From contig JBEWZL010000157.1 of NCBI GenBank assembly GCA_045837725.1, forward strand, positions 20,698 to 84,697: a stretch of 64,000 nt of DNA, in the 5' to 3' direction. Under the pieces are notes generated by a model. That model saw nothing but the letters and a program-made list of their open reading frames with translations, searched no databases and was not told the DNA's origin. Of the stretch, positions 1-12,075 are shown piece after piece. The translations under genes were made by a program, and so were the position numbers. The stretch's first letter is position 1; each line of letters begins with the position of its first letter. Source of the DNA: Vermamoeba vermiformis (taxonomy: Eukaryota; Tubulinea; Echinamoebida).

Positions 1-524
1 GATAGCATGCTAATAAGCGATGACGATGACTTTGGTTGGGTAAGTTATTACGACTTAAATATGATTTTTTTTCTTAATTTTTTTTTTGTCTGGTTTAGGA
101 GCCCGAAAAACCATTGCAAACCGACGATAAGAGACATATTATGGATCAATTAAAAGCTGCAAACATGCGCAAGTCACGCGAATACCACGAGCAAAAAGAA
201 CGTGAAGAGCGTGAAGCGGCTTTAAAAAAGCATGAAACCCAGCAAGAAAAAACCAGCGGGAGATCGCAACGAGATTTTGTATCGCAAAGAACGCCGCAGA
301 GAAGAGTAGCTGAGCAGCGAGTTGGTTCAAATCCAACCGTGCGTAGATCTGCTTTTCAACCGTTCAATCCTTCCACTCAAAGCTATAACCAACCTCTTCC
401 GCATGCAATGAATTGGGAGAAAGACCGTGCTGTTAATAACGGAGTGATGGATGACGAGCAGATCGCAGAAATGTTGCAACAAGACGAGTACTTGCGTGGC
501 GATGATTTCGTGCCTTATTTGTGA
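1..524 (+). CDS. C-terminal end of a UBX-type protein (partial, paralogue of the gene at 15.1-16.5 kb)
   Basis: Only the 3' end is in the window. A first exon (1-39) ends at GTAAGT, and a second exon from 99 runs to TGA at 522-524. The encoded tail has an acidic stretch (ISDDDDF), then a charged, probably coiled-coil segment containing MRKSREYHEQKEREEREAA, and ends DDEQIAEMLQQDEYLRGDDFVPYL. The same order and wording (acidic patch, MRKSMEYHAQKQ helix, DEEMARMLQEEEYL end) occurs in the minus-strand gene at 15112-16497, which carries a UBX domain upstream. I therefore infer that this is the tail of a second UBX-domain protein of the Cdc48/p97-adaptor type. The domain itself lies outside the window. 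The paralogy is seen directly; the function is inferred. Confidence 0.6.
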
Positions 525-695
525 ATAAATTGTTAATAGTTTTCGAAATTAATCTTTTACTATTACCAAATAGTATCACTCTTCCGCTTGAGAACAACTT
601 GAGATTAGAAACGAGCGAATTTTTTTTCTTGTTTGTTACCAACAACATTTCTTACTTACGGCTATTTTTTAGTAGAAATTTAACACGCGACCAGA

Positions 696-3600
696 ATGGA
701 GATCAATAATAACTATTTGGACATTACAGAAGTGCTATTCTCCTTATTTGGAGTTCTGGATCCGCGCAGTCTTGGTTCGTGATGATACTTCGTATTAAAT
801 AACAACATTAATAATATTTTATTAGATCGATATAGCACCGTTTGCAAGCGATGGAATCAAATGAGCAAAGATCAAGAGTTGTGGCGTCAGTTTTGTATAA
901 AAAAATGGAAAAATCTTCCTAAGGATTCTGACTGCGCAAAAAATTGGATAATTCCTTCAGAAGGTAATCACAAAATTAGGGAATTAATTATGATTTTTTT
1001 GACGTGATTAAATCCGGATCAGGTAAAGAAAAGAAGCGAATAGATTGGAGACGAGTATATATTTTACGGTATGCAAATTATTATTTGAGATTAGCATGTA
1101 AATGGATTTACCTTTTCATGAAGGGATCTTTCAGATCAGATCTCGGATTACTTACGAGAAGTCATTATTGCTACAACACCGGTGCATAGAAGATCAGCAT
1201 TTTTCATGAATAAGAAGAAAGTCAAAGATTTTTTCGCTAAAGGATGGATCGAAGCAAAACAATTAACTCAGTGGGAGGATCAGCTCAAAAAAATCTTATT
1301 CAAACTAATACTCGACGAAAATAACGATTTTCCAACGGACAAATTATACAAAATGCTTCTAAGCATATTGGATTTCCATTTAGAAATGGAATTAGTGATG
1401 GTCAAGCAAGCAAAAATATCGAACACAAAACAACTCGGATTCGCAAGTTATTTCTTGCACGAATCCAAGTTTATATTTAGAGGAATTTCATCATTTTCAT
1501 TACACGCATTATCAAAAAGGTACTATTAGCTTAATATTTTTTCGTCTCAGCTAATATTTTTTTCAATAAGACTTTTGCGATCTGCTCGTCAATACGTTGA
1601 AAGTGCTAGGGCCAATGAAATTCCTATTATACATGTTGGTGATTATTTACATGGACTATCGGGCATATTTTCATTATTAGACGCGAAACATCCGAATTTC
1701 AACGAATCCATTCCCGATCTCGCAGAATTTATCAAACTTGTATTGCATTGCATCGATACCTGGCCAGTAGAAAACGAGTTTGTAAGTATATTACTCTTAT
1801 TAATAATATATACTAAGCCTATTAATGCTCCAGAAAGTATGGATCAGCGAAACCATCGATGAGACCCAAGAACATTTCCCGTCACCAACTTACGACCTCG
1901 AACAATGCTTTTCTGAACTGAGCACGAGAATACGTATGATTAATTGTCAATAATATAGCATTAATAATTAATATAATTATTCAGAGTTGATTATGGCAAA
2001 GGACTATAAATTTCTGGATAATTTATTGGAGACTTTAAGACCTCAAATCCCACGCCAGTGATGGGATTAATATGTTTCTTGGCCCCACCGTGCCGCGGAC
2101 TATTTTTAGAGCATATGGACGAATTTATGGATAAGTACGTTCAGATATTTTTTCTAGAGCGGAAAAAATTGTACTGAAATTTCGTTTTTTCTTAGATATT
2201 TCAAGCCTTATTTCAAAGTGAGCAGCGATCCCAAAGACCTCATTCCGATGTTTTACTACTATCAAAATGTCATCAATCAATTCCCAGTACGTACCATAAC
2301 AGTTCTCTGTGATTAAATTACGGGTTCTTAACATTATTTGCAGGACGAATTGTGCTCTAAATACGCTGATTTATTTTTCCCGGCAATTATCACCGCAGCA
2401 CGTGTCAATCATGTCAAGTAAGAGCCACGATTAAGTTGAGAAAAATTGAATTTGTACTGACAGTTTTTAAAGGGTGAATGGCTACGTATGCAGCACCATA
2501 TTCAATTTCTGTCGGACGATCTCCGATCACGCAGCGTTATTGCCTTATATGGAAAGCCTTCTCGACGCGCTCTACCCGTTCCTGAAGAGCTCTAACACCG
2601 ATGTGCGTGAAGGCGCTGTCTCATCAATCACTTCACTCTTGATGCGCACCAAACAAGAGTTCCACAAGGTACGTCTCGATGACTTGACACGTGTCAAAGT
2701 GTCATTCGTGAAAAATATTGTTGACACGTGTCATCAAACTTGTCACATTTAACGATGCTAACTGCGCTTGTAGTACCAAGATCGCGTGATGCGTGAGTTC
2801 ATGGAGCTTAGTCAGCGCAGCAAAAGTGACCAACAGACCGTGTTTGAAGAGTTGGGCAGATTGAGTGCAGCACTTGGAAATCAAAGCGGAGCACTGGGCA
2901 CAATGATTGAAAAGAGATTTGACGAAGTTATTGAAAATTTCAAACGAGATAGACCTGCAAATGAACAAGCCTTGTTGAACTTGGTCGGATGCGCTGCTGT
3001 CACGCTCGGCAAAAATTTCTCAAAATATTTGACGTTAGTGATGCCGTTCATATTAGAATTAGCTACGCCTAATATACCCGATGATAATGGCGATGATATT
3101 GAAGAAATTCCTGAGGCTAATCCTGATAATGACGGTAAGATCCAGTTTTTCAATTTTCACTGAAAACTGATTTGGGCTATTTAGATGATATTATGGACGT
3201 GGAAGAAGATGAAAATAATAATGAAGATAAAGAAGATAATAATGATAACGATGAGATAGCCAATTTTGGACGAGAAGATGGCAAACGAACCGAACTGCGA
3301 GAAAAAGCACTAGAAACACTCGGATTTTTATTAGAATTGCCTCGCGAAGACATGCTGCCTTATTTCCAAGAAATTGGGGCAGCTTTATCAGTCAACCTAG
3401 AAGCTGAGCAAGATTTAGGTAAAAAAATTTCACCATCGGATCCGGACAACTTTACGAACCATTTTTTCACAGACATTTTGATGCAATGTATCAACGACTA
3501 TGCCGATTATACACACTTGTTCTTCACAAAAGACGCAGATGAAGAGTTTTTGAATGGCATTCGAACATTCGCTGAACACGTGACCAACTTGTTCTCTGCT

Positions 3601-4906
3601 GCGTTGGTCAATATTGAAGATTATGACAGAAAAAATACTCTGAATATTGAAATTAGAATAGTAGAACAGTTCACTGACGTAAGTATATTAATTATATTAT
3701 ATAATTTTCGGCTTCTAATTGTTTTTCTTTGCAGATATTGAACATTTTGAAAAACGCGAGCAAGACCCCATTGTTCGACCAGGAGTTCGTATCGCAAGTT
3801 ATAGAATTCTTTATGCTTGTGTACACTAATTTAGCTGGCCGGGCTGATGATGATTTTCAAGCATTTAGTGACCTCGCTAATCAGGTATCGTGTCAAAGTG
3901 CACTTTTTGACACGTGTCAAACATGCCATTTTTTGACACTTTTTTCAGGTTGTGACGTTATTTGAAGTTATTCTACGCAATGCAGTTGATAAAAAAGACG
4001 TATTGGAAGATATGGCCGACTTTTTCGAAGAAATGATGACTACTCTGAACGAGCCCTGTGAAGCGCGTTGGACTGAGATCTGCCTCCTCGCTGAAATTAT
4101 TGAAGAAGTCGGTGAACTGCCTAATCAAGAAAACATCGTAAGACCGCCATACACAACGGTTTATTAGACTCGAAATGTAATTTTTTGTTACAGATCCCGT
4201 TGCTCAGTCAATGTTTGTGGGAGTGTCGCAACATCGATTCAGACATCATACAACAAAGCGTCGCTTGTACATTTGGTAATATTACCTATTTTATATAGCA
4301 TAGTATTATTCTAACCTATTTATAGGCATAATCTTCAGAAAGTTTCCAGACAACGGGTTGGCAACAAAAAAAGGTAAAAATTTAATTTGTAATTTATTCT
4401 CAGAATATTATTCTAATTTATCGAATATAGAACTCAATGATTGGCTATTGACGCTACTCAACGATGAATATAGAGCTAAGCGGCCATATGTCTACGATAA
4501 CGCCCTACGTAAGCAACAAAAACGAACATCAGATCCATCCCAATACTAACTTGGTTATTTCCTTTTTTAGTAACACTCGGATTATTTGTGACGAAAGACA
4601 GTAGCCTGGATCGTATATTAACATTCGCTAAGAAGTTTCCACCCGCTCGCGATGGAGATCGACACGAGATCCCAAAAATAATTGCGATGTTGTTGGCTTT
4701 GATCAATCAGTGCGTATTAGATGAATTTATAATAGAGAATAAGAATACTAATATTACATTTCTTAAGGCACAAAGACGTCATTTTAAAGACCGAAGAATT
4801 GCGATCAGAAATTATTCGTGCTTTAAAAACAACATTAGCGCTGGAGAATTATAGCGATATATTGCCTATTGAACAAATTAATCAAACTTTTGCCATGTTA
4901 CAATAA
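696..4906 (+). CDS. F-box/HEAT-repeat protein, C-terminal part importin-beta-like (multi-exon)
   Basis: Exon 1 (696-774) and exon 2 (826-963) encode an F-box-like start (LDPRSL, then RYSTVCKRWNQMS...LWRQF). A third exon (1023-1054) gives KEKKRIDWRR. Downstream exons from about 1140 read in register into a long alpha-helical solenoid. The later part (2200-4906) resembles Kap123/importin-4/5-type HEAT proteins: repeated helices, a long acidic insert near 3100-3250 (DDDIMDVEEDENNNEDKED) and a final stretch ending EQINQTFAMLQ, stop at 4904-4906. At least ten short introns are present. Two cautions apply. The F-box part and the HEAT part may be separate genes whose border I cannot place. Also, near 2037 the frame changes by one base (TTTAAG, one A short), so either the sequence has an indel or the gene is damaged. 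Importin-like transport or SCF-adaptor function is inference. Confidence 0.5.
2684..2697. repeat. Perfect palindrome TTGACACGTGTCAA in an intron
   Basis: A 14-bp perfect palindrome centred on the E-box core CACGTG lies inside the intron that begins near 2669. The same 12-bp core TGACACGTGTCA recurs at 2722-2733, 3906-3921, 16174-16185 and 17578-17589. Confidence 0.85.
2722..2733. repeat. Palindrome TGACACGTGTCA, second copy in the same intron
   Basis: This copy lies 25 bp after the copy at 2684-2697 in one 105-bp intron. Half-site sequences (GTGTCA, TTGTCAC) flank it, so most of the intron is made of this element. Confidence 0.85.
3906..3921. repeat. 16-bp palindrome TTTGACACGTGTCAAA in an intron
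   Basis: This copy extends to 16 bp of perfect dyad symmetry. The surrounding intron (about 3884-3948) also holds GTGTCAAAGTGCAC upstream and TTTTTTGACACTTTT downstream, which are further half-copies of the same motif. Confidence 0.85.
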
Positions 4907-4990
4907 TAAAATGACCTGAAAGAATTTCGCCGTAATAAATCAAAGGGATCCGGATCCCCGAAATTATAAGCGTACCAGACTATTAGGTTT

Positions 4991-5100
4991 ATTAAAAAAA
5001 AAAATTTTTTTTTTTTTAAAATTTTTTTTTTTATTTTTTTTTTTTTTGATTTTTTTTTAAAAAAACTTTTTGTTTTATTTTTAAAAATTTTTTTTTTTAT
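4991..5100. repeat. A/T homopolymer-rich tract between convergent genes
   Basis: About 110 bp consist almost only of runs of A and T. They separate the 3' end of the HEAT-repeat gene (4906) from the 3' end of the minus-strand F-box-like gene (5240). It is probably a shared 3' flank holding termination signals for both converging genes. No coding signal is visible. Runs of this kind are also prone to assembly length error. Confidence 0.7.
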
Positions 5101-5239
5101 AGTAGAGTTCGGAATTATTCAACAAAATCAATCCTTATCTATCCTTAATAAATGTTGCTGTAATGTTCATAACGATTTACTTTTCATATTAGTACAAACC
5201 AAAATGTCTTCGAGATCTGCACTTAACAACAGGAGCTAT

Positions 5240-6926
5240 TTATTTCTTTACGTAATATTTCATTACAAGTGCGTATATAGCATTGAGAGCTAATTTATTG
5301 ACTCGAAAATGCTCCATCCGCCTATTTGTCGCGTGAGTTTGGTTTACTTGCAGTTCGTTTTTTTTGTAAACCTGGCTGTACTCCAATGGGCAATACTCCA
5401 TGGTTTTTTGGACGAATAATAGTAATGATATAATTTCCTCTATTGGTATCGGTTCAGCGAAATCATAAACGCTCACATCCACTTTTTCGTGTTCAAGGGA
5501 CGAAGCAAATTGGCAGTGTCTGAGATCTACACCAACTATATGTGAAATGATAGGAAAGCCATACATATGAATAGTATAATGCTGAATACGAGCAAGGGTG
5601 TACCTTAAGAGTTGTTAGTTCGGATCCGTAATTTCAATTTGTTATTTTGGGACTTACGTGTATGAAGTAACTGGAGGAAGCGGAATATTCTCTTTCCAGA
5701 ATGGATTTAGCTCCATTGATTTATACTGAATAACTCTTTCGAGAATTTTAAGCACTTTTTTAATTGCGTTTGTTTTGTAGCCGTTATTTTCAACACGCGT
5801 TGTGCCTTCTTCATTTTTGAACTTATATTCTTGTATATAATACACTATGACAGAAAAATAGATCAGCGACGAGTTCGTTCTCGGGTTGTGTACTGGAATT
5901 TCAAAAAAAGGAAATTTTAGACTTACATTCGTTATTCTCCTTTAAAATGAGTTCAAATGATTCTATTAGACTATGACGATCTTTTTCAATCGTCGTTGAT
6001 ATATCTGTCTTATGCCTATTGTATTTCACTATATCTAATATCTCTTGATAAACTTTTGGCGACGTTCGAATAGAAATATATCTTGGAGGCATTCGAATTT
6101 CGAAATCTCCTTCTCCATTAGCCCTAACAATGACGTTACAATCATATTCTTCCTGCTTTTTTGGCGTTTTTCGGTATTTGACGTTGATCTCGATCTGCTT
6201 TAATTCTTCATTTTCATCTTCAATAACATCACTGATTGGTGGTATATCTCTGCCAATGTAATAAATGTTACACATTAGGTAATATAATCTGCTGCTCGCT
6301 GTTTGACTCAATATCTGCATTCCTAAGGGATAAGATCCGTATGAGTTATAGCCAAAATATTGTGAAGCGCCATTTGATGAGGTTGTGCGGAGTATCAACT
6401 GTCTAACTGATGATCTTTCAACACCTTTCTCTGGCGCCGTCATTATTTCTTTGAGTTCGCGCAAAAAATTGACGAGATCTTGTACCGAGGAGAAAAATCC
6501 ACGATTAATAGCTACAGAGGTTTTGTAATAGTTTACTCCGTTGAAATACGATACTATGGGATAGTATTTATTAATGATATGCTAAATTAAGTGATTTTGA
6601 GGTACCTTACCACATCCTTTTTTAATCGTGTAACTGCGTCTGGATACATCTTCAATATAACGAGTTTCAATTTGCAAAAATATGATGTCGTGATTAACAA
6701 TATGCTTGTATTTATCACGCCAGTATTTGCACGACAAATAGATTGATGCTGCTGCTTGAATTGAGGTTTGCAAAAAGATCGTGTTCATTAGATCGAACGG
6801 GAGAATGCCAATTGAGCCTGCATATGCAACAATAATTTAAAAAAATGTTTAAAACATTTATTAGCATTTAACGTGCTGACTGTCATATAATTATAATTTT
6901 ATTTTATTTTTCTTACCGTGATCCAT
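5240..6926 (-). CDS. F-box-like protein, five exons, complete
   Basis: A very short first exon encodes MDHG (6917-6926). Exon 2 (6611-6817) continues in frame with SIGILPFDLMNTIFLQTS...ASIYLSCKYWRDKYK, which has the spacing of a degenerate F-box (LP-x-D, then a helix with CKYWRD). Exons at 5927-6553, 5658-5844 and 5240-5603 join in frame with GTAAGT or GTAAGG donors. The downstream part has no repeats or motif I recognise; it is mixed alpha/beta with many charged residues and ends VMKYYVKK. It probably acts as a substrate adaptor in an SCF ubiquitin ligase, but only the F-box-like start supports this. It is one of six F-box-like genes in the window. The 3' end converges on the HEAT-repeat gene across the A/T tract. 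Confidence 0.5.
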
Positions 6927-7141
6927 GGTTGGTGGTTGTTATGACTCGTGTATGGTTGTGGTGTTAGTGATTAAATTATAAGTGATTATTTTAAATTACA
7001 CCCTAATGTTCTAGTCTTTTTCTCTATCGTGTGACACAAGTCCCGTTGAAAATGCCAATCAAAAATTGCTATAATAATTGAATTTATGCGTTGTGCGCCA
7101 CTTTGACCGGTTATGCGAGATAAACAGTTCGGAGTTTATTA

Positions 7142-9287
7142 TTAATCATCCTCCATATCATCTCCGTCCTCTTCGCTATTCGAATAGTCGCTCAGATCGC
7201 TATCAGAATCGTCCAAGCAAACCGATAAGAAGTAGGCTTCAGTGGAGCGAGGTGCCAAGAAGTCGAACCAGCTCACTTCAGTTCTAGCGAACTGTATCGC
7301 TAATGCTGCGAAGAAATTGACGGTTTCCAGATCCGATAAATTTTCTGGGAATTCCATTAATGTTTTTAGCTCTTGAATAACATCTGGATGATGAATAACC
7401 GGCGCAGAGTTCTTGTTTGGAGCTTGTACGTATGTCAATAGTGCAACGGTCTCTTTTTCTTTCTTTTCGAGCGACTTGATCCCGACGCCGCGGATCATCA
7501 AGCTGCTGTAATTGTTCATGCTTTCAAACTGAGCGGCAAAACGTTAAAATATGATAATACAATTGCTTTAAATGTAACGTACGTTATCTACTTTGAATAC
7601 GGCCATTTGAGAACTATTAAAAGTGATCGAGTAGCCAAAGGTGGACCAACGTCCAAACATCGCTGTAAACTCCGTTAATATCGCTTAAAATTATTATTAT
7701 AACTCGTATAGTACGTACTGCGCAGGGGTTTAGTCAACTCTGCGAAATTTCTTTCGAGTTTGAACCACTCGATCTTGTTCGTAAACAGATCTTGCAACTT
7801 AGCGAGGTTATATTGCGGCACTATTGATCCCATATGCTTAGCAATATCAACGAAGCGCTTTTTGTTCTTAATTCGCATGATCGTCATCAGCCAATAAGCC
7901 TGCAGTGCGTTACGCAGCTGATCGTGGTAAAGTGTTGCTCGTTCAAGCGAATCAAATGTGACTTTATGCCCTGAAATCATCTTCTTTAATTCGTGGGTGA
8001 GCTGGGCTAACGAAGGAGTCTTTCCGCCAGGCAAGATCTGCGACGAAAAATTTTTGAGATCCCATCCGGAACAAATCCGCTTTCAAACTTTACCTCTTCG
8101 ATGCGATCGTCGATTATAGAGAAAGGACCATTGCCTTGTTCGACTAATAAAGGACTACCATCCATTGAAACTTCAATTTCGTGGTTGGAATAGCCTAGCG
8201 CGAGCTTGTGGTAGTTGAACATCGATAGAACAAAGCGAATGAAGCAGTATTCATGTTCATGAGGCTCATATTCATCTCCGTACGTATGTTTCAAGCTCCA
8301 TTGAGGTACACCAAGCGCTGTTACGAGGCTACAAAAAAAAGTCAGCCACATCTGCATTGTTTTAGAGTTACTTACGTATTGATGGTCGTCTGTGAGATTT
8401 GTAATACTCCGTTGACTATTCTTCCATTATTGATAGCAAGTAGACCCAATTTTCTATCGTATTCTTCGTAATTGCTCGTAAAATCATCGAAGATCTCCTT
8501 GCTGGTTCGGAGTTCGCCAGGCGCCTTCTTATTTTTGTAGTCAATAATGCCCGCGACCATGGCACCGCTCATTTGAATATCGCCCATGTAGGAAAAGTAC
8601 GATTGAAGGATAACTAAAAGAAAAACATTGTCAGTGATCAAATCCGTCATTTAATCACATATTTCGAGGAAATACCATAAGAGCTGTTATTGTTTGGTAT
8701 ATGGATGCCAATTGTCTGATTTACTGGTCCTAATTGAAGGTATACCGCAGAATTGAAGATATTCTTCGCGATATTTTTGTCCTCATCCGTTTTAAATATT
8801 TGGTCGATCATAAAGGGGACTACAGCTCGTTGTTCCTGCACGTTGACCCACTAAATATAATAAATTAATTATTTTGAAAATATTAATTAAAAGAAAAAAA
8901 CGCGCGGTAAATATTATTCCGGCTTGATCTTACTCTAACGAGGGTTCCAAATAATGAACTTGTTTTAGGCTCCCTAATGGCAGTAACATCGTTGAAATTT
9001 AGCATCGTCTTTCGTAAAGCAGGCAATAGACCAACGAATCTGTTTGGATTCAGTTGATCTACTTTCTTCTGAAACGCCTTGCTAACCAATCTACATTGTA
9101 AGAATATAGGAATGCTATTTTCTACCATTTTTTGGAACGGATTGCGCGTTTCTGGGTCGTGGATGTGTCTAGCTCCATCCGAAGCAGGCGTCATTGGCTC
9201 GCTCAAATGAGCTAATATTTGCTCAAATATTTCTTCTGGACAATCCAATAAGTTCATTAGGGCAAGATGTTGTGCTGATCGGTGCAA
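7142..9287 (-). CDS. F-box-like protein with acidic C-terminus
   Basis: The first recognised exon (8934-9287) encodes MNLLDCPEEIFEQILAHLSE, a clear F-box start, followed by CRLVSKAFQKKVDQ. Exons follow at 8676-8850, about 8384-8620, about 8095-8330 and 7735-8038. A GTACGT donor near 7729 then skips an in-frame stop at 7675 and joins to MFGRWSTFGYSITF at about 7660, so what looks like two tandem genes is one. The protein ends with a serine/aspartate/glutamate-rich tail (DDSDSDLSDYSNSEEDGDDMEDD). The middle contains no repeat I can name. An upstream exon probably exists: near 9355-9420 the reading PLKRLEQQYWDNGTQPVPQ ends at a GTAAGC donor that is in phase, but it needs a one-base correction at a run of seven A's to extend further. 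Role as an SCF adaptor is inferred. Confidence 0.55.
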
Positions 9288-9759
9288 CTGTCAAAATGCA
9301 ATTCGCGACAAATTCCGTTTTTATCTTGCCCTATTTCCTGGAAATAGCTTACCTGAGGGACAGGTTGTGTTCCATTATCCCAATATTGCTGCTCTAGTCT
9401 TTTGAGCGGATTTTTTTATGTAGGAAGTCACCTTGGGCGAAATTGCAGTAGCCGAACCAACAAAACTTCCGACAGCAGAATTAGGCCTCACAAATCATGG
9501 AGTGCACTGACAAGACAAACACCAATCCTATTCATTCACCAGTGTCTCACTTAGCATCGTTGTAATTGCTTGGTTGTCATGATCGTGGCAACTTATTTTA
9601 TTACACGCATTGATTGTTCGTATTACAGAGCAACAAATGACCACCAATAGAATCGTTTGTGACACTCCTTGCCCTTGTGCTATATCGCCTTCTTACTCCA
9701 CACGTTCATCGTGTAACGGATGCTGGATCAGTCAGATTTTCTGTTCTGGAGGTACCTCG
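9288..9759. other. Gap between tandem minus-strand genes; possible 5' exon of the F-box gene
   Basis: The only coding-like signal is on the minus strand at about 9355-9490, where SAVGSFVGSATAISPKVTSY and, in the next frame, PLKRLEQQYWDNGT precede a good GTAAGC donor. This would be the true first exon of the gene at 7142-9287. The rest (9500-9759) shows nothing I can identify. Confidence 0.35.
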
Positions 9760-10958
9760 TCAAGCATTCCGTTGCATTAACTCCACGAATTTGTCGTGTC
9801 CAATATCGATCATTTTCTCCATAGTCTCCGTAGTGTCATTAATCATCCAAATTTCCTCCGGATCCATCAACAACTCGGTCATGTAGTTCAGTTGCATAAT
9901 ACCAGTGATGTAGTACAGCGGAACAATTATCTTCCACTCGTCGGCTGTTAACGGAAATCCACGTGTTCGTTGATATTCGTTCATGAACGCGCGTGTCAAA
10001 TTGACGTCAAGTTGCGATCCGACAAAACACCAACAAAATATGGACTGGGCAATGTCAGCGACCAATGGGCCGTAAAATGCATCGTCAAAGTCGAGTACTG
10101 CTGCAACTTGTTCCTTATTAGCGTCAAATAAGACATTTTCGTCGTGCAAATCCGCGTGGATCACGCCTTGAGGTACATTTGCAAGTCTTTGCACGAATTC
10201 TTCGCGCGTGATCGGATCGTCTAGAAATTCGAGTTGTTTGCAGATATTTCCTATTCTGGCAAATATCTCCGCGTGATCTGCCGCCCAATCCAGGTGATCT
10301 TCCAACATGTGATCTTTGATCTCGAGGTAATCTATCGCGCTTCGGGCCTCGTTCTTCCATTCTAAGCTGTTGTAGGTCAATTTATGCTGATTGCCTAAAT
10401 ATTCTGCTATTTTTAGGGCTTGCCAAGTCTGTCTCGAGGTCGGATGCGCCGGATTTCCATTCACGAATTTGACTCCTTCGACAAATTCAGATAAAACGCC
10501 ATAATAGTCATCTTGCGTGACGTGTATTCCTTTTTTGGAAAGAATCGAATCGGATTCGCTCGCGTTTTTAAATGTGCAAACTTTTGGGACTGGAAGATTA
10601 TGGTTTTTCAAATGGCAAAGTAGATCCACCTCGAAAATAAGCGCGTCGGTCGTTCTATTCATATAATCCTTCGTATATACTCGCAAAGCGTATTTCTTGT
10701 CGTCTACAGTCGAGATCTTGAATGTCGAGTTGACCCATCCGCCTGTCAATCGTTCAATTTCTTTTGATTTTGCTAGGCCACAATTTTCTAGAATTTTGTC
10801 GACATTTTCATGCGATATCTAACCACGAAATAATTAGTCTACAATAAATAAATAATTTATCTTTAAAAGTTATCTTTATTGGCATAGCTGCAATTTATAT
10901 ACGAATGTTAACGTTCGATAACAATGTATTAATAACGTATACTTACTGATTGCAACAT
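9760..10958 (-). CDS. APH/choline-kinase-fold phosphotransferase, homoserine or hydroxylysine kinase-like
   Basis: A four-codon first exon (MLQS, ending 10947) with a GTAAGT donor joins to ISHENVDKIL near 10818 and then one long exon. The fold is recognisable: an N-lobe TGGWVNSTFKI and YALRVY; the catalytic loop GVIHADLHDENVLFD, with the Asp of HADLHDEN; and VLDFDDAFYGPLVADIA, the DFG-equivalent. These motifs and the length (about 355 residues) fit the aminoglycoside phosphotransferase superfamily, close to hydroxylysine kinase (HYKK/AGPHD1) and homoserine kinase II. The enzyme would phosphorylate a small hydroxylated or amino compound with ATP or GTP; the substrate cannot be told from sequence alone. 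All motif residues needed for catalysis appear present. Confidence 0.65.
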
Positions 10959-11200
10959 CTTGTTCTCCTTCTACTGAGAAATTAAATTGAATGAAAAAAT
11001 CTGAGCGACACATTTGAACTTTCTTCGGCGGCTTCCGCGAGGTATTACCCATATAAGGAAAAGAAAGAAGCTTCTTCAATATAATTTCTCACTACGTAGT
11101 CCAGTTTAGAATATCCTCCGAGCACATCCGTAAGATTTTTGTGTTTGTAACGGATTAGGCCTAAGTTGCCGCTTTAATTATCCTATCATGATGAAACTAT

Positions 11201-11891
11201 TTACATTGCAATGCACTTCTCGTGCTTTTTCTTATTGTTATCGCGGCTATTCCGCTCATTAATATCTTGCACAGCCACATCCATAGCTGACTCGAACAAT
11301 ATTGCGAGTCCCTCTTGCGTTAACGCCGAGGTCTCGTAATAATTCTTGGCACCTATTTTAGTGGCTAATACTTCGCCCTGTTCGTAGGTCACTGGCACTT
11401 GACCATTCTGTTCCATTTTGAGGATGTGCTCACCATCTTGACGAAGATCCAGTTTCAGACCCACTAATAAGACTGGGACCTTAGGCCAATACTGAGATAT
11501 AATAGCGGTCCACTTTGATGCTATTTGCTCAAACGAGAGCGGATCTACAACCGAGAAACATAATAAAATGACATTTGGTCGCACTGTCTTGCTTACTTCC
11601 ACGTCGCTAACGATAATATGTTAATATAATATATATATTAATTAATACGTACCTATGGCTTCTAATATTTAAGGCAACATTCGTTCTGTCACTCGTGCGA
11701 GTGTTAGCCGCTAAAAAATAATTAAAAATTTAAAAATTTATTGTAAAGTATTATAGGCTAATACGCTTACTATAATTATCATCGTGTCTTTGAAGTGCGT
11801 TAGAATCAGCAAATATATTATTCACGTAACTGAGAACCAAACTTGTTTTGCCAACTTGATCCCCAAGAATCAGACACGATAAGTGCAACAT
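11201..11891 (-). CDS. Atypical Rho/Rac-family GTPase lacking key GTPase motifs
   Basis: Four exons encode a protein of about 190 residues with the Rho layout and a C-terminal CaaX box (CIAM) after basic residues (KKKHEK), so it is probably prenylated and membrane-bound. The Rho-specific parts match well: CFSVVDPLSFEQIASKW, KLDLR and YYETSALTQEG. Critical motifs are altered, however. The P-loop reads LGDQVGKTS, one residue shorter than the usual GxxxxGKT. Switch I lacks the conserved Thr before DNY. The DTAGQE of switch II is absent; NIRSHSDVEVSK stands in its place. TKLD is LKLD. It is therefore likely a constitutively bound or nucleotide-free pseudo-GTPase. The intact frame and maintained splice sites argue against a dead pseudogene. 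The start is 184 bp from the divergent 5-alpha-reductase-like gene. Confidence 0.65.
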
Positions 11892-12075
11892 TTCCTCGGC
11901 AAATATCGTGCTAATAGTTCATTTTACATATCTATTTTATAGCATGCCTGGACGACTATCTGGGCATTAAAGATTTTTTGGTTGGTGAACAAATATTCTT
12001 TTTTGTTTTCAATGTAAATACGCGACCATATTTATTGTAGCGAATATCTAGATATTTTATATAAATATAAGACGA

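Noticed and set aside
324-334. GGTTCAAATCC resembles a tRNA T-arm / RNA polymerase III B box.
   Set aside because: It lies inside a well-supported coding exon and no acceptor or anticodon stem can be drawn around it.
7640-7680. Two tandem minus-strand genes only 14 bp apart, suggesting a dicistronic transcript.
   Set aside because: A GTACGT donor near 7729 and a TTTACAG acceptor just before the second ATG splice out the stop in phase, giving one continuous F-box protein.
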